Of a stretch of 64,000 nt of DNA, positions 1-9,281 are shown piece after piece; position 1 is the stretch's first letter; the number at the start of each line of letters is the position of its first letter. Below the pieces are notes generated by a model that had not been told where the DNA came from, ran no database searches, and saw only the letters and a list, made by a program, of their open reading frames with translations. The DNA is from Paenibacillus sp. OV219. Its GTDB lineage: Bacteria; Bacillota; Bacilli; Paenibacillales; Paenibacillaceae. Both the position numbers and the translations under genes were made by a program. The stretch lies in contig NZ_FOCJ01000001.1 in the NCBI RefSeq assembly GCF_900110075.1, forward strand, positions 372,001 through 436,000, in the 5' to 3' direction.

Positions 1-770
1 CGCTTCAACCACTCGTTGAGCAAGTTTCGAAGAAATTCATGGAAGACGCGAAATACGCAGACGTCACCGTTCAAGTTCAAGGCGGCGGCAGTGGTACTGG
101 CCTGACGCAAGTATCCGCAGGTCAAGCAGACCTCGGTAACTCCGATATTTTCGCTGAAGAGAAATTCGTTGATGCAGATGCAGATAAAGCAAAAGAATTG
201 GTTGACCATCAAGTAGCAGTCGTTGCAATGGCAACAGTTGTTAACAAAGAGATTTCCATCGACAACCTGACTAAACAACAATTGGTTGACATCTTCACAG
301 GTAAAGTAACGAACTGGAAAGACGTTGGCGGCAAAGATCAAAAAATTACAATCGTTAACCGTCCAAGCAGCTCCGGTACTCGCAAAACGTTCGAGAAATT
401 CGCGCTTGGCACGAAATCGGAAGACATTCAAGGTTCGATCCAAGAAGATTCGTCCGGTACGGTTAAGAAGCTTGTTGCAGAAACACCAGGCGCGATCGGT
501 TACCTAGCACTTTCCTACATTGATGACACTGTAAAAACAGTGAAATACGAAGGCGTAGAAGCAAAGGAAGAGAACATCGTATCCGGCAACTATCCAGTAT
601 GGGCTTACGAGCATGTATACACAAAAGGCGAGCCTAACGCAGTAGCAAAAGCATTCATTGACTACCTAATGAGCGACGAAATTCAAAACAGCGACGTAGT
701 AGAGCTTGGCTACCTCCCAGTTGGCAAAATGCAAGTAAAACGCGATGCAGCTGGCAACATCACAAAATAA
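1..770 (+). CDS. pstS: Phosphate ABC transporter substrate-binding protein PstS (5' partial)
   Basis: The gene enters the window already in frame (codons start at base 3), so its signal peptide and first strand are missing. The visible part is a PBP-like phosphate-binding domain: a Gly-rich GGGSGTGL loop near the start, a VVNKEI strand, the IFTGKVTNWKDVGG block, the phosphate-contacting RPSSSGTRKTFE loop, and the ETPGAIGYLALSY block. These are hallmarks of PstS, which captures inorganic phosphate outside the membrane and delivers it to PstCA. It is the first visible gene of pstS-pstC-pstA-pstB. The family is normally under PhoPR control, but any Pho box would lie upstream of the window. Identity is secure; the true start cannot be seen. 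Confidence 0.95.
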   Translation, partial: LQPLVEQVSKKFMEDAKYADVTVQVQGGGSGTGLTQVSAGQADLGNSDIFAEEKFVDADADKAKELVDHQVAVVAMATVVNKEISIDNLTKQQLVDIFTGKVTNWKDVGGKDQKITIVNRPSSSGTRKTFEKFALGTKSEDIQGSIQEDSSGTVKKLVAETPGAIGYLALSYIDDTVKTVKYEGVEAKEENIVSGNYPVWAYEHVYTKGEPNAVAKAFIDYLMSDEIQNSDVVELGYLPVGKMQVKRDAAGNITK

Positions 771-798
771 CACAAAATAATAAGTAACGCAGGAGGGA

Positions 799-826
799 TG
801 AGCAAGAGTGATCCGCCTCTTGCTTC
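799..826 (+). terminator. Intercistronic hairpin between pstS and pstC
   Basis: Perfect 8-bp inverted repeat (801-808 with 817-824, 8-nt loop) in the 110-bp gap after pstS. There is no T-run after it. It therefore looks like an RNA-stabilising or partly terminating element that lets the binding protein be made in excess over the membrane components, rather than a full terminator. The role is inferred from position. Confidence 0.5.
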
Positions 827-879
827 CTCTGGTGTTTAACCAAGGAACATAGAAATGCTTGTAGAAGGAGAGAAAATCC

Positions 880-1818
880 ATGGAGCGGCCCGCTGCTACT
901 GAAAAACAATATGTGCAACCTGTAAAATCAACAAGAGCTTTCGTTAAACCGCATTTGGTTGAAGAATGGGTAGGTAAGGTGTACACGGCGCTATGTATTC
1001 TTGTGCTTGTCGTGACAATCGGAGCTATCGTATATTTCGTCTCTTCCCGCGGTTTGACTACGTTTGTTAGTGATGGCGTCAGCCTCAGCGGGCTTCTCAG
1101 TGGATTGAAATGGGATCCTGAAGGCGACATTCCGCTATATGGCGCTTTGCCGTTCATCTTCGGCTCATTCAGCACTTCTCTGCTTGCGGCTTTGATTGCA
1201 GCTCCGCTCGGCGTATGCGCGGCGGTGTTTATGACACAAATTATGCCCGGTCTTGGCAAACGTATTCTGCAGCCGGTCATTGAATTGCTTGCAGGTATTC
1301 CATCTGTTGTATTCGGATTTGTTGGACTGAGCCTAGTCGTTCCGGCACTCCGCGCGATTTTCCCAGGTCAGGGGATCGGTATTGCGGCAGGGGCAATCGT
1401 ATTGTCGCTGATGATTCTTCCTACAATTACGACAATTGCTACGGATGCACTTTCCGGCTTGTCCGCAGGTCTTAAGGAAGCCTCCTTCGCACTTGGCGCA
1501 ACGCGCTGGCAGACGATTTACCGCATTGTCATTCCGACGACATTGCCTTCGCTTCTGACAGGCGTTGTACTCGGTATGTCCCGTGCATTCGGTGAAGCAC
1601 TCGCCGTTCAGATGGTTATTGGTAACTCGCCGCACATCCCGCACTCGCTGTTCGAGTCGGCATCGACGCTGACTAGCGTGATTACGCTTGATATGGGCAA
1701 CACGGTTATGGGCTCTGCGCATAACAATGCACTTTGGTCCTTGGCACTCATTCTACTCGCAATGACATTCGTGTTCGTATTCGTAGTTCGCTTCCTTGAA
1801 AGGAGAAGAAATCGATGA
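880..1818 (+). CDS. pstC: Phosphate ABC transporter permease PstC
   Basis: Predicted 312-residue inner-membrane permease of the high-affinity phosphate importer. About six hydrophobic segments are visible, starting near residue 43 (CILVLVVTIGAIVYFV). The cytoplasmic EAA loop (EASFALGATRWQTIYRIVIP) that docks to the ATPase lies near residues 205-225. The length matches the family. An AGAAGGAGAG ribosome site precedes the ATG. The last four bases overlap the pstA start (ATGA), so the two permease halves are translationally coupled. Cytosolic residues 1-35 are polar and non-conserved. Confidence 0.96.
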   Translation: MERPAATEKQYVQPVKSTRAFVKPHLVEEWVGKVYTALCILVLVVTIGAIVYFVSSRGLTTFVSDGVSLSGLLSGLKWDPEGDIPLYGALPFIFGSFSTSLLAALIAAPLGVCAAVFMTQIMPGLGKRILQPVIELLAGIPSVVFGFVGLSLVVPALRAIFPGQGIGIAAGAIVLSLMILPTITTIATDALSGLSAGLKEASFALGATRWQTIYRIVIPTTLPSLLTGVVLGMSRAFGEALAVQMVIGNSPHIPHSLFESASTLTSVITLDMGNTVMGSAHNNALWSLALILLAMTFVFVFVVRFLERRRNR

Positions 1819-2702
1819 GCGCAAAAACGGCAGATCGTATCGCAACCGGGGTCATTTACGCTGTATCCGCACTCATCGTATTGATTCTTGCGAGCTTGCT
1901 CGGGTATATCTTGTTCCGTGGCATTGGCCATATCAGCTGGCACTTCTTAACTTCCGCACCGCAGACGATCAAAGCTGGCGGCGGTATCGGACCACAATTG
2001 TTCAACTCGTTGTTCTTGCTCGTGCTTACACTAATCATTACAATTCCGCTCGGCCTTGGCGCCGGCATCTATATGAGCGAATATGCGAAAGCAGGGCGTC
2101 TAACGGACTCGATCCGCTTGATCGTTGAAGTGCTCTCGTCGTTTCCTTCCATCGTTATCGGTTTGTTCGGTTTGCTTGTTATCGTCAACTTGTTTGGCAT
2201 TGGCTTCTCGTTATTCTCGGGCGCACTGGCGCTCACCGTATTCAACCTACCTCTGATGGTTCGTATTACAGAGCAAGCTCTGAAGAGCGTTCCGCGTGAG
2301 CAGAAGGAAGCAAGCCTCGCGCTTGGCCTCTCCCGCTGGAAGACGATCACTTCGGTTATGCTGCCGATCGCAACACCTGCAATTGTAACAGGGACGATTC
2401 TTGCAGCGGGCCGTGTATTCGGTGAAGCAGCAGCGCTGTTATTCACAGCCGGCATGAGCTCTCCGCGACTTGATTTTACAAACTGGAATCCGCTTGACGC
2501 ACGCTCTCCAATCAACCCGTTCCGACCGGCTGAGACACTGGCCGTGCATATCTGGAAGATCAACAGCGAAGGACTTGCACCGGATGCTGCGCAAATTGCA
2601 GCTGGCGCGTCGGCGGTTCTGATCCTTATGGTACTGATTTTCAACTTCTCGGCCAGATGGTTTGGAAGATACCTGCACCGTAAATTTACAGCGACCAAAT
2701 AG
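1815..2702 (+). CDS. pstA: Phosphate ABC transporter permease PstA
   Basis: 295-residue partner of PstC with six predicted membrane spans and an EAA loop (EASLALGLSRWKTITSVMLP, around residues 160-180). Its coding region starts inside the pstC stop codon (ATGA overlap). The MSEYAKAGR block after the second span and the VFGEAAALLFTAG block are typical of PstA. It is part of the pstSCAB operon, and the complex imports phosphate using ATP hydrolysed by PstB. Confidence 0.96.
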   Translation: MSAKTADRIATGVIYAVSALIVLILASLLGYILFRGIGHISWHFLTSAPQTIKAGGGIGPQLFNSLFLLVLTLIITIPLGLGAGIYMSEYAKAGRLTDSIRLIVEVLSSFPSIVIGLFGLLVIVNLFGIGFSLFSGALALTVFNLPLMVRITEQALKSVPREQKEASLALGLSRWKTITSVMLPIATPAIVTGTILAAGRVFGEAAALLFTAGMSSPRLDFTNWNPLDARSPINPFRPAETLAVHIWKINSEGLAPDAAQIAAGASAVLILMVLIFNFSARWFGRYLHRKFTATK

Positions 2703-2718
2703 GGGAGAGTGACAATCT

Positions 2719-3480
2719 GTGCATACACATGGCGGTTTATCTGCAAAAAATTTGCGTGTCTTCTATGGCGAGAAGGAAGCAATTAAAGGAGTGTCGCTTG
2801 ATTTCGCTCCTCGTGAGGTCACGGCGCTCATCGGTCCTTCCGGCTGTGGTAAATCCACGTTTCTACGCAGCTTGAACCGGATGAACGATACGATTGACAA
2901 TGCAAGTGTTACTGGGGAAATTTGGATTGATGGCCAGAACATTAACGAGCCAGGCGTCGACGTCGTGCTGCTTCGTCAGAAGATCGGCATGGTATGGCAG
3001 CGCCCGAATCCTTTTCATAAATCCATTTACGAGAATATCGCTTTCGGTCCCCGCTATCATGGCATCAAGGACAAGAAGCATCTTGACCATATCGTAGAAG
3101 ACTGCCTCCGCAAAGCCGCGCTGTGGGACGAGACGAAGGACCGTCTGCACAATTCCGCACTGGCGCTGTCCGGTGGCCAGCAGCAGCGTCTCTGTATTGC
3201 GCGTTCTATCGCGGTTAAGCCGCAGATTATACTGATGGATGAACCGGCCTCCGCGCTTGATCCGGTATCAACAGCGAAGGTAGAGGAGCTTATCTCCGAG
3301 CTCAAGCAGGAGTACACCATTGTCATCGTTACGCACAACATGCATCAAGCTGCGCGCGTTTCTGACAAGACGGCGTTCTTCTATATGGGTAAAGTCGTCG
3401 AGTATGACAAGACCGACAAAATCTTCACGAACCCGTCAGAGAAGGCGACGGACGATTATATTTCCGGCCGTTTCGGCTGA
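2719..3480 (+). CDS. pstB: Phosphate ABC transporter ATP-binding protein PstB
   Basis: 253-residue ATPase with Walker [10 protein letters not shown] (about residue 40), Q-loop [10 protein letters not shown], signature [14 protein letters not shown], Walker [13 protein letters not shown] and H-loop VTHNM. The Gln-rich signature and the C-terminal [18 protein letters not shown] are diagnostic for PstB rather than other importers. The start is GTG at 2719, 12 bases behind an AGGGGAG ribosome site; no ATG is available nearby. It is the last gene of the operon and no phoU follows it. Confidence 0.96.
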   Translation: MHTHGGLSAKNLRVFYGEKEAIKGVSLDFAPREVTALIGPSGCGKSTFLRSLNRMNDTIDNASVTGEIWIDGQNINEPGVDVVLLRQKIGMVWQRPNPFHKSIYENIAFGPRYHGIKDKKHLDHIVEDCLRKAALWDETKDRLHNSALALSGGQQQRLCIARSIAVKPQIILMDEPASALDPVSTAKVEELISELKQEYTIVIVTHNMHQAARVSDKTAFFYMGKVVEYDKTDKIFTNPSEKATDDYISGRFG

Positions 3481-3486
3481 ATAATG

Positions 3487-3532
3487 GATCCGAATGCTGC
3501 TTATACGATAAGCGGCGCGGATCTTTTTATTT
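3487..3532 (+). terminator. Rho-independent terminator after pstB
   Basis: Imperfect stem with outer arms GATCCG/CGGATC and inner arms TGCTTA/TAAGCG, followed by CTTTTTATTTTT. It closes the pst operon. Confidence 0.75.
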
Positions 3533-3631
3533 TTACATGAATTTAACAGTCTTTCACGTTCCCATCACATACATGTCCTACAATAGTAATGTTTGGAAGC
3601 GCCTACTATATGACTGGATACCTAAAGAGGG

Positions 3632-4660
3632 ATGCAAGTGGACGAAATCGGATATGGGCTATTAGACCGCACGATGATTCAGCACCTTCGGGAAAGGTCG
3701 GGCAGCGGAGGCATCGGGATCATCATCGCACATGTATCCGCAGCAATGCCTTTGCCGGTCCAAGACGCGATGTCAGAATGGGTCATGCAGCAGCGAGGAC
3801 TCATATGGCGGTATAGGATGGAGAACGATTATTTCTTCTTCTTGCAGCGCGTTGGCAAGTCGGAAGAGAAGCTGGACAAGCTGCTGCGTAGTGCTATCGA
3901 CTCCCTTCAGAGCAAGCTGCTCCGTGGTTATGAAAGATTCGAGGCGAATAGCAGCGGCACGGGCAGCAAAATCATCATTGGCTTCGCGGCAGCAGTTCCA
4001 TCAGCGACGGGGCGATCTGCGGAAGCGACAATCTACAAAGGAATTAGAGAAGCTGTACTTTCGATGTTAAAACAGCAACTGCAGCAAGTGCAAAGCGCGG
4101 CGATGGAACAAGCTGCGGTGGCATTGGAGCAGAGTGCGCCTTCCAGCGGAAGCCGGGAGATGGAACATCAGGAATGGAGTTGGGGAAGCGGGGCCAGAGG
4201 ATTGCCTGCTGACTCGCCGGCGCCATTCTTAATCGGAGCGCTCGCGAAGCCGATTCCAACGTTCTCCCCGGCCTCGCTCGTGTCGGATCTAGCCCGTATG
4301 TTCGAGATCAACACGCTTGTGCAGGGAGCGGTAATCGCAAGTGAAGGCAAACCGCTAGGGCTCGTCATGAAGGAGAATATGAATCAGCTGCTTGCTGGAC
4401 AGTTCGGATTGCCGCTTTATTGGAACCGCTCGATTACAAGAATGATGGATGAAGAAGCGCTCGTTGTCGATGCGAACCTGACCGTTGAGCAGGTTGCGCA
4501 GCAGGCGATGGCGCGTGATATTTCAAGGCTTTACCATGTCATCCTTCGTCGATACGCCGCTGCATCTCTCGTTGAATGGTCGCATTGCCGGGCAATCCGG
4601 TCAGCGGATTCGCTGTTCTCGCTTCCTCGGTGCGAAGCTGTGTCATACATTCCAGAATAG
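3632..4660 (+). pseudogene. N-terminal part of a broken CBS/GGDEF protein
   Basis: The first about 200 residues match no family I recognise. They are followed near residues 220-305 by a CBS-pair-like region (FEINTLVQGAV, RSITRMMDEEALVVDA, VEQVAQQAMARDISRLYHVI) of the kind that precedes GGDEF domains in Paenibacillus signalling proteins. From about base 4545 the frame loses sense and stops at 4660. The same frame becomes recognisable again at 4712-4790 (FSIIYGDLDYFKWYND, the N-lobe of a GGDEF domain) before a one-base deletion moves the rest to another frame. The part between 4545 and 4705 is degenerate in all three frames, so more than one lesion is present. I infer that the intact ancestor was a CBS-GGDEF diguanylate cyclase of about 515 residues. 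Confidence 0.6.
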
Positions 4661-4758
4661 AACGAATGGATGCGGCGCCAATCAGCTTCTCATGCCGTGT
4701 AAGGCAAGCCATTCTCGATCATCTATGGCGATTTGGATTATTTCAAATGGTATAACGA

Positions 4759-5190
4759 TTGCTACGGCTTCAGCAAGGAGATGAGCTGATTCGGTTTCTT
4801 GCTACTGTGATGGAGGACGTGACTCGACTTGCGGGGGAGCAGCATGATTTTGTCGGCCATATTGGCGGAGATGACTTCATCGTACTGTCGGAGACGGATG
4901 ATCCTCCAATCAAGCTGTGCAAATATATGATTGCGCGTTTTGACGGGGGAGTTGGGGCCTATCATCAAGGCGCGAAGGCCAGCACAGCGGTTATGGACCG
5001 AAGCGGGAAGACGGTGGAGCAAGACGGCGTTACGTTATCGTTATCACTGCTGTGCTGGGATGGAGAGCATAAGGTGACGCCAGCGATGATCTCGCAGGCA
5101 GCTGCCAGATTGAAGAAACAGGCGAAGGCGGTGAGCGGCAGTGCCTATGTTGCAGCCGGAATACCTGAGAGCATCCGAGAGAGGGAATAA
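4759..5190 (+). pseudogene. C-terminal part of the broken GGDEF protein
   Basis: Continues the GGDEF domain in a frame shifted by one. GDELIRFLATVM follows directly from the YGFSK residues of the preceding frame if one G is restored in AAGGAGATG near 4780. It carries the active-site loop HIGGDDFIVLSE, a GGDDF variant of the diguanylate cyclase motif normally able to make cyclic-di-GMP. No ribosome site precedes an internal start, so separate translation is unlikely. The stop at 5188-5190 is immediately followed by the EAL gene, so the two originally formed a synthesis/breakdown pair. Confidence 0.6.
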
Positions 5191-5191
5191 T

Positions 5192-6361
5192 GTGATAGTA
5201 ACAAATAAAGAGCAAATGGGGATCATCTATTTCGCATGGCACGGCAAGGCTCAGGAGCAAATGGAAATTAGCGGCAGGCTGAAGGCGGAATGGAAGCCGT
5301 TCGCCGAGCAGGTGCTGCAGGAGCAGAAGCCGGAAGGGCTAAGCGGATTATCGCGACTATGGCTGCGGGACGATCTGTTCGTCTGCATCAAGCTGCCTTA
5401 TGTAGGGAGGGAACTGATGGAAGAACAGCTGCTCGAGCTTGGCAGTCAGATGAAACAGGATTGGGAGCAGCAGTTCGTTAATGCGGTATTCGGCGGCAAT
5501 GTGCCTGAGCTTAGTCTTCATGCTGGCGTATCGATCCTCGACAATGGCATTCGTTCCGAGCAAGAACGGATGTACGAAGGCATCAAACAGGCTGTCATTC
5601 ACGGCCAGTCGACGAGTGCGACAGAGCGCGGCCTGAAGCGGAGCACGCTGGATCAGATCTTGCAAGGTCGCCTCATTCAGCCAGTGTACCAGCCGATTAT
5701 CTCGCTGCAGTGCGGGACCGGTGCGGCCTATGGCTATGAGGCGCTTACGAGGGTGCCGACGCAGCGATGGTTTGACGGACCGCTGCCGTTGTTTGATTTT
5801 GCCGCGGAAGAAGGTCTTACATACTCCGTTGATCGGCTTGCCCGGGAACGGGCGATCGAATGCAGCACAGGATTATCGAGCGGTCAGAAGCTGTTCATTA
5901 ATATTACGGCGCAGATTATGCAGGATCCGACCTTTACGCCGGGACAGACGCTCTTGCTGCTCGAGCAATATGGGCTGTCGCCGCATCATGTCGTATTCGA
6001 AATTACGGAACGGAGCTCGATTGAGGATTTCGCCTCGGCGAAGAAGCTGCTCGAGCATTATCGCAGTCAAGGCTATGAAATCGCGATTGATGATGCGGGA
6101 GCGGGTTACTCGTCCTTGCAATCCATCGTTGAACTGAAGCCAGACTACATCAAGATCGACCGGTCGCTTATTAGCGGCATCCATCAAGATGAGATGAAAG
6201 GCCATCTCGTTCATACCTTCACAGAGCTAGCGGCACAGATGAACATTTCGCTCGTCGCAGAGGGCATCGAAGAGGAAGAGGAGCTTACGTTTGTGAAGGC
6301 GCTTGGCGTGCAATATGCGCAGGGCTATCTGCTTGGACGGCCAAGACCGACGATCTGTTAA
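5192..6361 (+). CDS. EAL-domain protein (cyclic-di-GMP phosphodiesterase-like)
   Basis: I place the start at GTG 5192, one base after the preceding stop and behind GAGAGGGA, giving 389 residues. An upstream ATG (5141) would overlap the neighbour. Residues 1-160 are an uncharacterised alpha/beta region. The EAL domain follows: QPVYQPIIS, YGYEALTRV, NITAQIM, EITERSS, IDDAGAGYSS, KIDRSLI, LVAEGIE, QGYLLGRP. The metal-binding E, N, E, D-D, K and E positions are all present. This suggests real hydrolysis of cyclic-di-GMP, although DDAG replaces the usual DDFG. No membrane segment is visible, so it should be cytosolic. Its partner cyclase gene just upstream is broken. Confidence 0.85.
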   Translation: MIVTNKEQMGIIYFAWHGKAQEQMEISGRLKAEWKPFAEQVLQEQKPEGLSGLSRLWLRDDLFVCIKLPYVGRELMEEQLLELGSQMKQDWEQQFVNAVFGGNVPELSLHAGVSILDNGIRSEQERMYEGIKQAVIHGQSTSATERGLKRSTLDQILQGRLIQPVYQPIISLQCGTGAAYGYEALTRVPTQRWFDGPLPLFDFAAEEGLTYSVDRLARERAIECSTGLSSGQKLFINITAQIMQDPTFTPGQTLLLLEQYGLSPHHVVFEITERSSIEDFASAKKLLEHYRSQGYEIAIDDAGAGYSSLQSIVELKPDYIKIDRSLISGIHQDEMKGHLVHTFTELAAQMNISLVAEGIEEEEELTFVKALGVQYAQGYLLGRPRPTIC

Positions 6362-6487
6362 ATGAAGGATAATTGAACAAGCTTTTTCACTTGAACGCAG
6401 GGCTTTCCTCGCGTCTTTGGTGGGAAAGCTTGTTTGCTTTATGCTATGATAATCAGTAGGAAAAATAAGGTGAGGTGTGCCACTCAA

Positions 6488-9148
6488 ATGGCTAAATGGA
6501 TATTGATCGACGGCAACAGTATCATTTATCGGGCATTCTTCGCTCTGCCGCAGCTGACCAATTCGGCGGGGATGCATACGAATGCTGTGTACGGCTTTAC
6601 CACGATGCTGCTAAAGCTCATTGAAGATGAGAAACCAACGCATATGCTTGTCGCGTTCGATGCTGGGAAGATTACATTCCGTCACGAAGGCTATGCCGAG
6701 TATAAAGGTGGACGTCAGAAGACGCCTCCGGAGCTGTCTGAGCAGTTCCCGGTCTTGAAGGAGCTCTTGAAGTCCTTCGGCATCGCCCAGTATGAGCTGC
6801 CAGGTTATGAGGCTGACGATATTATCGGAACGCTCAGCCGGATTGCGGATGAAGGCGGTATAGAGACGGTCGTCGTCTCTGGGGATAAAGATATGCTGCA
6901 GCTCGCTTCCGACAATGTTACGATTGCGCTCACTCGTAAAGGGATCACCGATGTGGAGCGCTATAATCCCATTGAAATTAACGAGCGCTATGGCCTGACG
7001 CCGCTGCAGATTATTGACCTGAAAGGGCTCATGGGCGATACGTCCGATAATATTCCGGGTATCCCAGGCGTTGGGGAGAAGACGGCGCTGAAGCTGCTGC
7101 ACGAGTACGGCAGCGTCGAAGGCGTCATTGCAGGCGTGAATGAGCTGAAGGGCAAGATGAAGGAGAAGGTCGAGGAGCATCAGGAAAGCGCAGTGATGAG
7201 CAAGAAGCTCGCGACGATCTACCGTGAAGTGCCGCTTGAGCATCAATCGGACGAGCTTGCTTACAGCGGCTATGACGATGCGGCGCTCGGCGATGCGTTC
7301 CGCAAGCTGGAATTCAAGTCGCTCATCGAACGTCTTGGCTTGTCTGATGCAGGAGGCGCGTCGGATGTGCCTTCAGCAGAGGTGACATATGAAGTCGTCT
7401 CGCTGAGCGACATGACATCCTCGGCGGCAGTGTCTGAGCTGCTCGCTTCTTCGGAGAGCATCTATATTGAAGCGGTTGGTGACAATCCGCATCAAGCGCG
7501 ATTGATTGGTATTGCGGTGGCAAACGGCGACCGTATCTTGACGCTGACTTATGACGAGCTCATGGATTCGAATCTGTCCAAGCCGGTTCGCGCTTGGCTT
7601 GAGGATGCGGACGCGCCGAAGAAAGGCTATGATCTGCACAAAGCGGAGCTGACCTTGTGGTGGATCGGTATTGAGCTGCGCGGAGTGGCGCTTGACTCGA
7701 TGCTTGCTGCATATTTGCTCGACCCGACCGATACGAGCTTAACGCTTGCTGCGCTAATTTCGCGCTACAAGCTTGCTACTATTCAGTCGGACGAAGCGGT
7801 ATATGGCAAGGGAGCGAAGTTCCAAGTGCCGGGTAGAGACGTGCTTGCCGCGCATTTGGCTGCGAAGGCGGACGCTGTTCGAAGACTTGTTCCGGTTCTG
7901 ACGGAGGAGCTGGAGAAGGGCCATATGAGCAAGCTGTGCTACGAGCTTGAGCAGCCGCTTGCGGTTGTGCTTGCAGGCATGGAGAAGCAGGGCATTAAGG
8001 TGAATCCTGCTGTGCTCGAAGATCTCGGCGCAGAGCTGGAACGGAATATTTCGCAGTATATGAGCGATATCTACACGCATGCTGGCATGGAGTTCAACAT
8101 TAACTCGCCCAAACAGCTGGGCGAGGTACTGTTCGAGAAGCTTGGCTTGCCGTCGTGGAAGAAGACGAAGACTGGCTATTCCACCGACGCAGAAGTATTG
8201 GAGAAGCTGGCGCCGTACCATGAGATCGTCGGCTTGATTCTGCACTACCGCCAGCTGGCAAAGCTGCAATCCACGTATGTGGAAGGGCTGCTCAAGGAGA
8301 TTCGCCGCGATACGGGCAAAGTGCATACGTATTACCGGCAGACGATTGCTGCGACTGGCCGTCTGTCGAGCCAATTCCCGAACCTGCAGAACATTCCGAT
8401 TCGTCTCGAGGAAGGCCGCCGTATCCGTAAAGCATTCGTGCCGTCGGAGCCGGGCTGGACAATTCTCGCAGCCGACTATTCGCAGATCGAGCTACGCGTC
8501 CTTGCGGAGATCTCGGGTGATGCGAATATGAAGGAAGCGTTCATTACAGATATCGACATTCATACGAAGACGGCGATGGATGTGTTCGGCGTAACGGCTG
8601 ATCAGGTGGATTCGAACATGCGCCGCCAAGCGAAAGCGGTCAACTTCGGTATCGTCTACGGCATTAGCGATTTCGGACTCTCGAACAACTTGAACATTAC
8701 GCGGGATGAGGCGGCAAGGTTCAAGGAGCAATATTTTGCCGCGTTCCAAGGGGTTCGGACTTACATGGACAATATCGTCGTGCAGGCGCGGGAGAACGGC
8801 TACGTGACGACGCTCTTGGATCGCCGCCGCTACTTGCCGGATATCCACGCGTCCAACTTCAATATTCGTTCGTTCGCAGAGCGGACGGCGATGAATACGC
8901 CGATTCAAGGTACAGCTGCGGATATCATTAAGCTGGCTATGGTGAACATGGACAAGGAACTCCGCGCGCGCGACCTGCGCAGCCGGATGCTGCTGCAAGT
9001 ACACGATGAGCTCGTCTTCGAAGTTCCGCAAGAGGAATTGGAACTGATGAAGACACTCGTACCTGAAGTGATGGCAAGTGCGCTGAAGATTGGTGTGCCG
9101 CTACGAGCGGATGTCAGCTACGGCGGCAACTGGTATGAAGCAAAGTAA
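6488..9148 (+). CDS. polA: DNA polymerase I
   Basis: 886 residues from the ATG at 6488, which follows AGGTGAGG and gives the canonical MAKWILIDGNS start; an in-frame ATG 54 bases upstream adds a non-conserved tail. The 5' nuclease domain occupies residues 1-290 (LIDGNSIIYRAFF, EADDIIG, GDTSDNIPG). The middle 3'-5' exonuclease domain keeps its fold but has YIEAVGDNP where proofreading enzymes have D-x-E, as in Bacillus-type Pol I, so proofreading is probably absent. The polymerase domain has motif A ADYSQIELRVLAE, motif B RRQAKAVNFGIVYG and motif C QVHDELVFE. It fills gaps and processes RNA primers and repair patches. It lies upstream of mutM, coaE and nrdR as in other Bacillales. Confidence 0.97.
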   Translation: MAKWILIDGNSIIYRAFFALPQLTNSAGMHTNAVYGFTTMLLKLIEDEKPTHMLVAFDAGKITFRHEGYAEYKGGRQKTPPELSEQFPVLKELLKSFGIAQYELPGYEADDIIGTLSRIADEGGIETVVVSGDKDMLQLASDNVTIALTRKGITDVERYNPIEINERYGLTPLQIIDLKGLMGDTSDNIPGIPGVGEKTALKLLHEYGSVEGVIAGVNELKGKMKEKVEEHQESAVMSKKLATIYREVPLEHQSDELAYSGYDDAALGDAFRKLEFKSLIERLGLSDAGGASDVPSAEVTYEVVSLSDMTSSAAVSELLASSESIYIEAVGDNPHQARLIGIAVANGDRILTLTYDELMDSNLSKPVRAWLEDADAPKKGYDLHKAELTLWWIGIELRGVALDSMLAAYLLDPTDTSLTLAALISRYKLATIQSDEAVYGKGAKFQVPGRDVLAAHLAAKADAVRRLVPVLTEELEKGHMSKLCYELEQPLAVVLAGMEKQGIKVNPAVLEDLGAELERNISQYMSDIYTHAGMEFNINSPKQLGEVLFEKLGLPSWKKTKTGYSTDAEVLEKLAPYHEIVGLILHYRQLAKLQSTYVEGLLKEIRRDTGKVHTYYRQTIAATGRLSSQFPNLQNIPIRLEEGRRIRKAFVPSEPGWTILAADYSQIELRVLAEISGDANMKEAFITDIDIHTKTAMDVFGVTADQVDSNMRRQAKAVNFGIVYGISDFGLSNNLNITRDEAARFKEQYFAAFQGVRTYMDNIVVQARENGYVTTLLDRRRYLPDIHASNFNIRSFAERTAMNTPIQGTAADIIKLAMVNMDKELRARDLRSRMLLQVHDELVFEVPQEELELMKTLVPEVMASALKIGVPLRADVSYGGNWYEAK

Positions 9149-9163
9149 TTTGCGAATAAATTG

Positions 9164-9192
9164 GAGAGGCTGCCACGGCAGCCTCTTTCTAT
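9164..9192 (+). terminator. Terminator after polA
   Basis: Perfect 10-bp inverted repeat (9165-9174 with 9177-9186) separated by only two bases and followed by a short T-rich run, 15 bases past the polA stop. Confidence 0.7.
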
Positions 9193-9205
9193 TACAGGAA
9201 TTACC

Positions 9206-9259
9206 TTGATAAAAACGAGTAATCCACCTATAATTATGCCAAATGTGTAACCGCTTACT
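9206..9259 (+). promoter_or_regulatory. Promoter with CcpA-type cre operator
   Basis: TTGATA at 9206-9211 and TATAAT at 9229-9234 are separated by 17 bp, a near-perfect sigma-A promoter. TGTAACCGCTTACT at 9246-9259 matches the cre consensus TGWAARCGYTWNCW at all but one position and would cover about +5 to +18. A bound CcpA-HPr complex there would block the gene at 9282 when good sugars are present. The match is direct; regulation is inferred. Confidence 0.7.
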
Positions 9260-9281
9260 TAAGATCAAGGAGGATTATGAA

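Noticed and set aside
666..1280. 204-codon open frame on the minus strand over pstS/pstC
   Set aside because: It overlaps well-supported pst genes, has no ribosome site and no conserved motifs.
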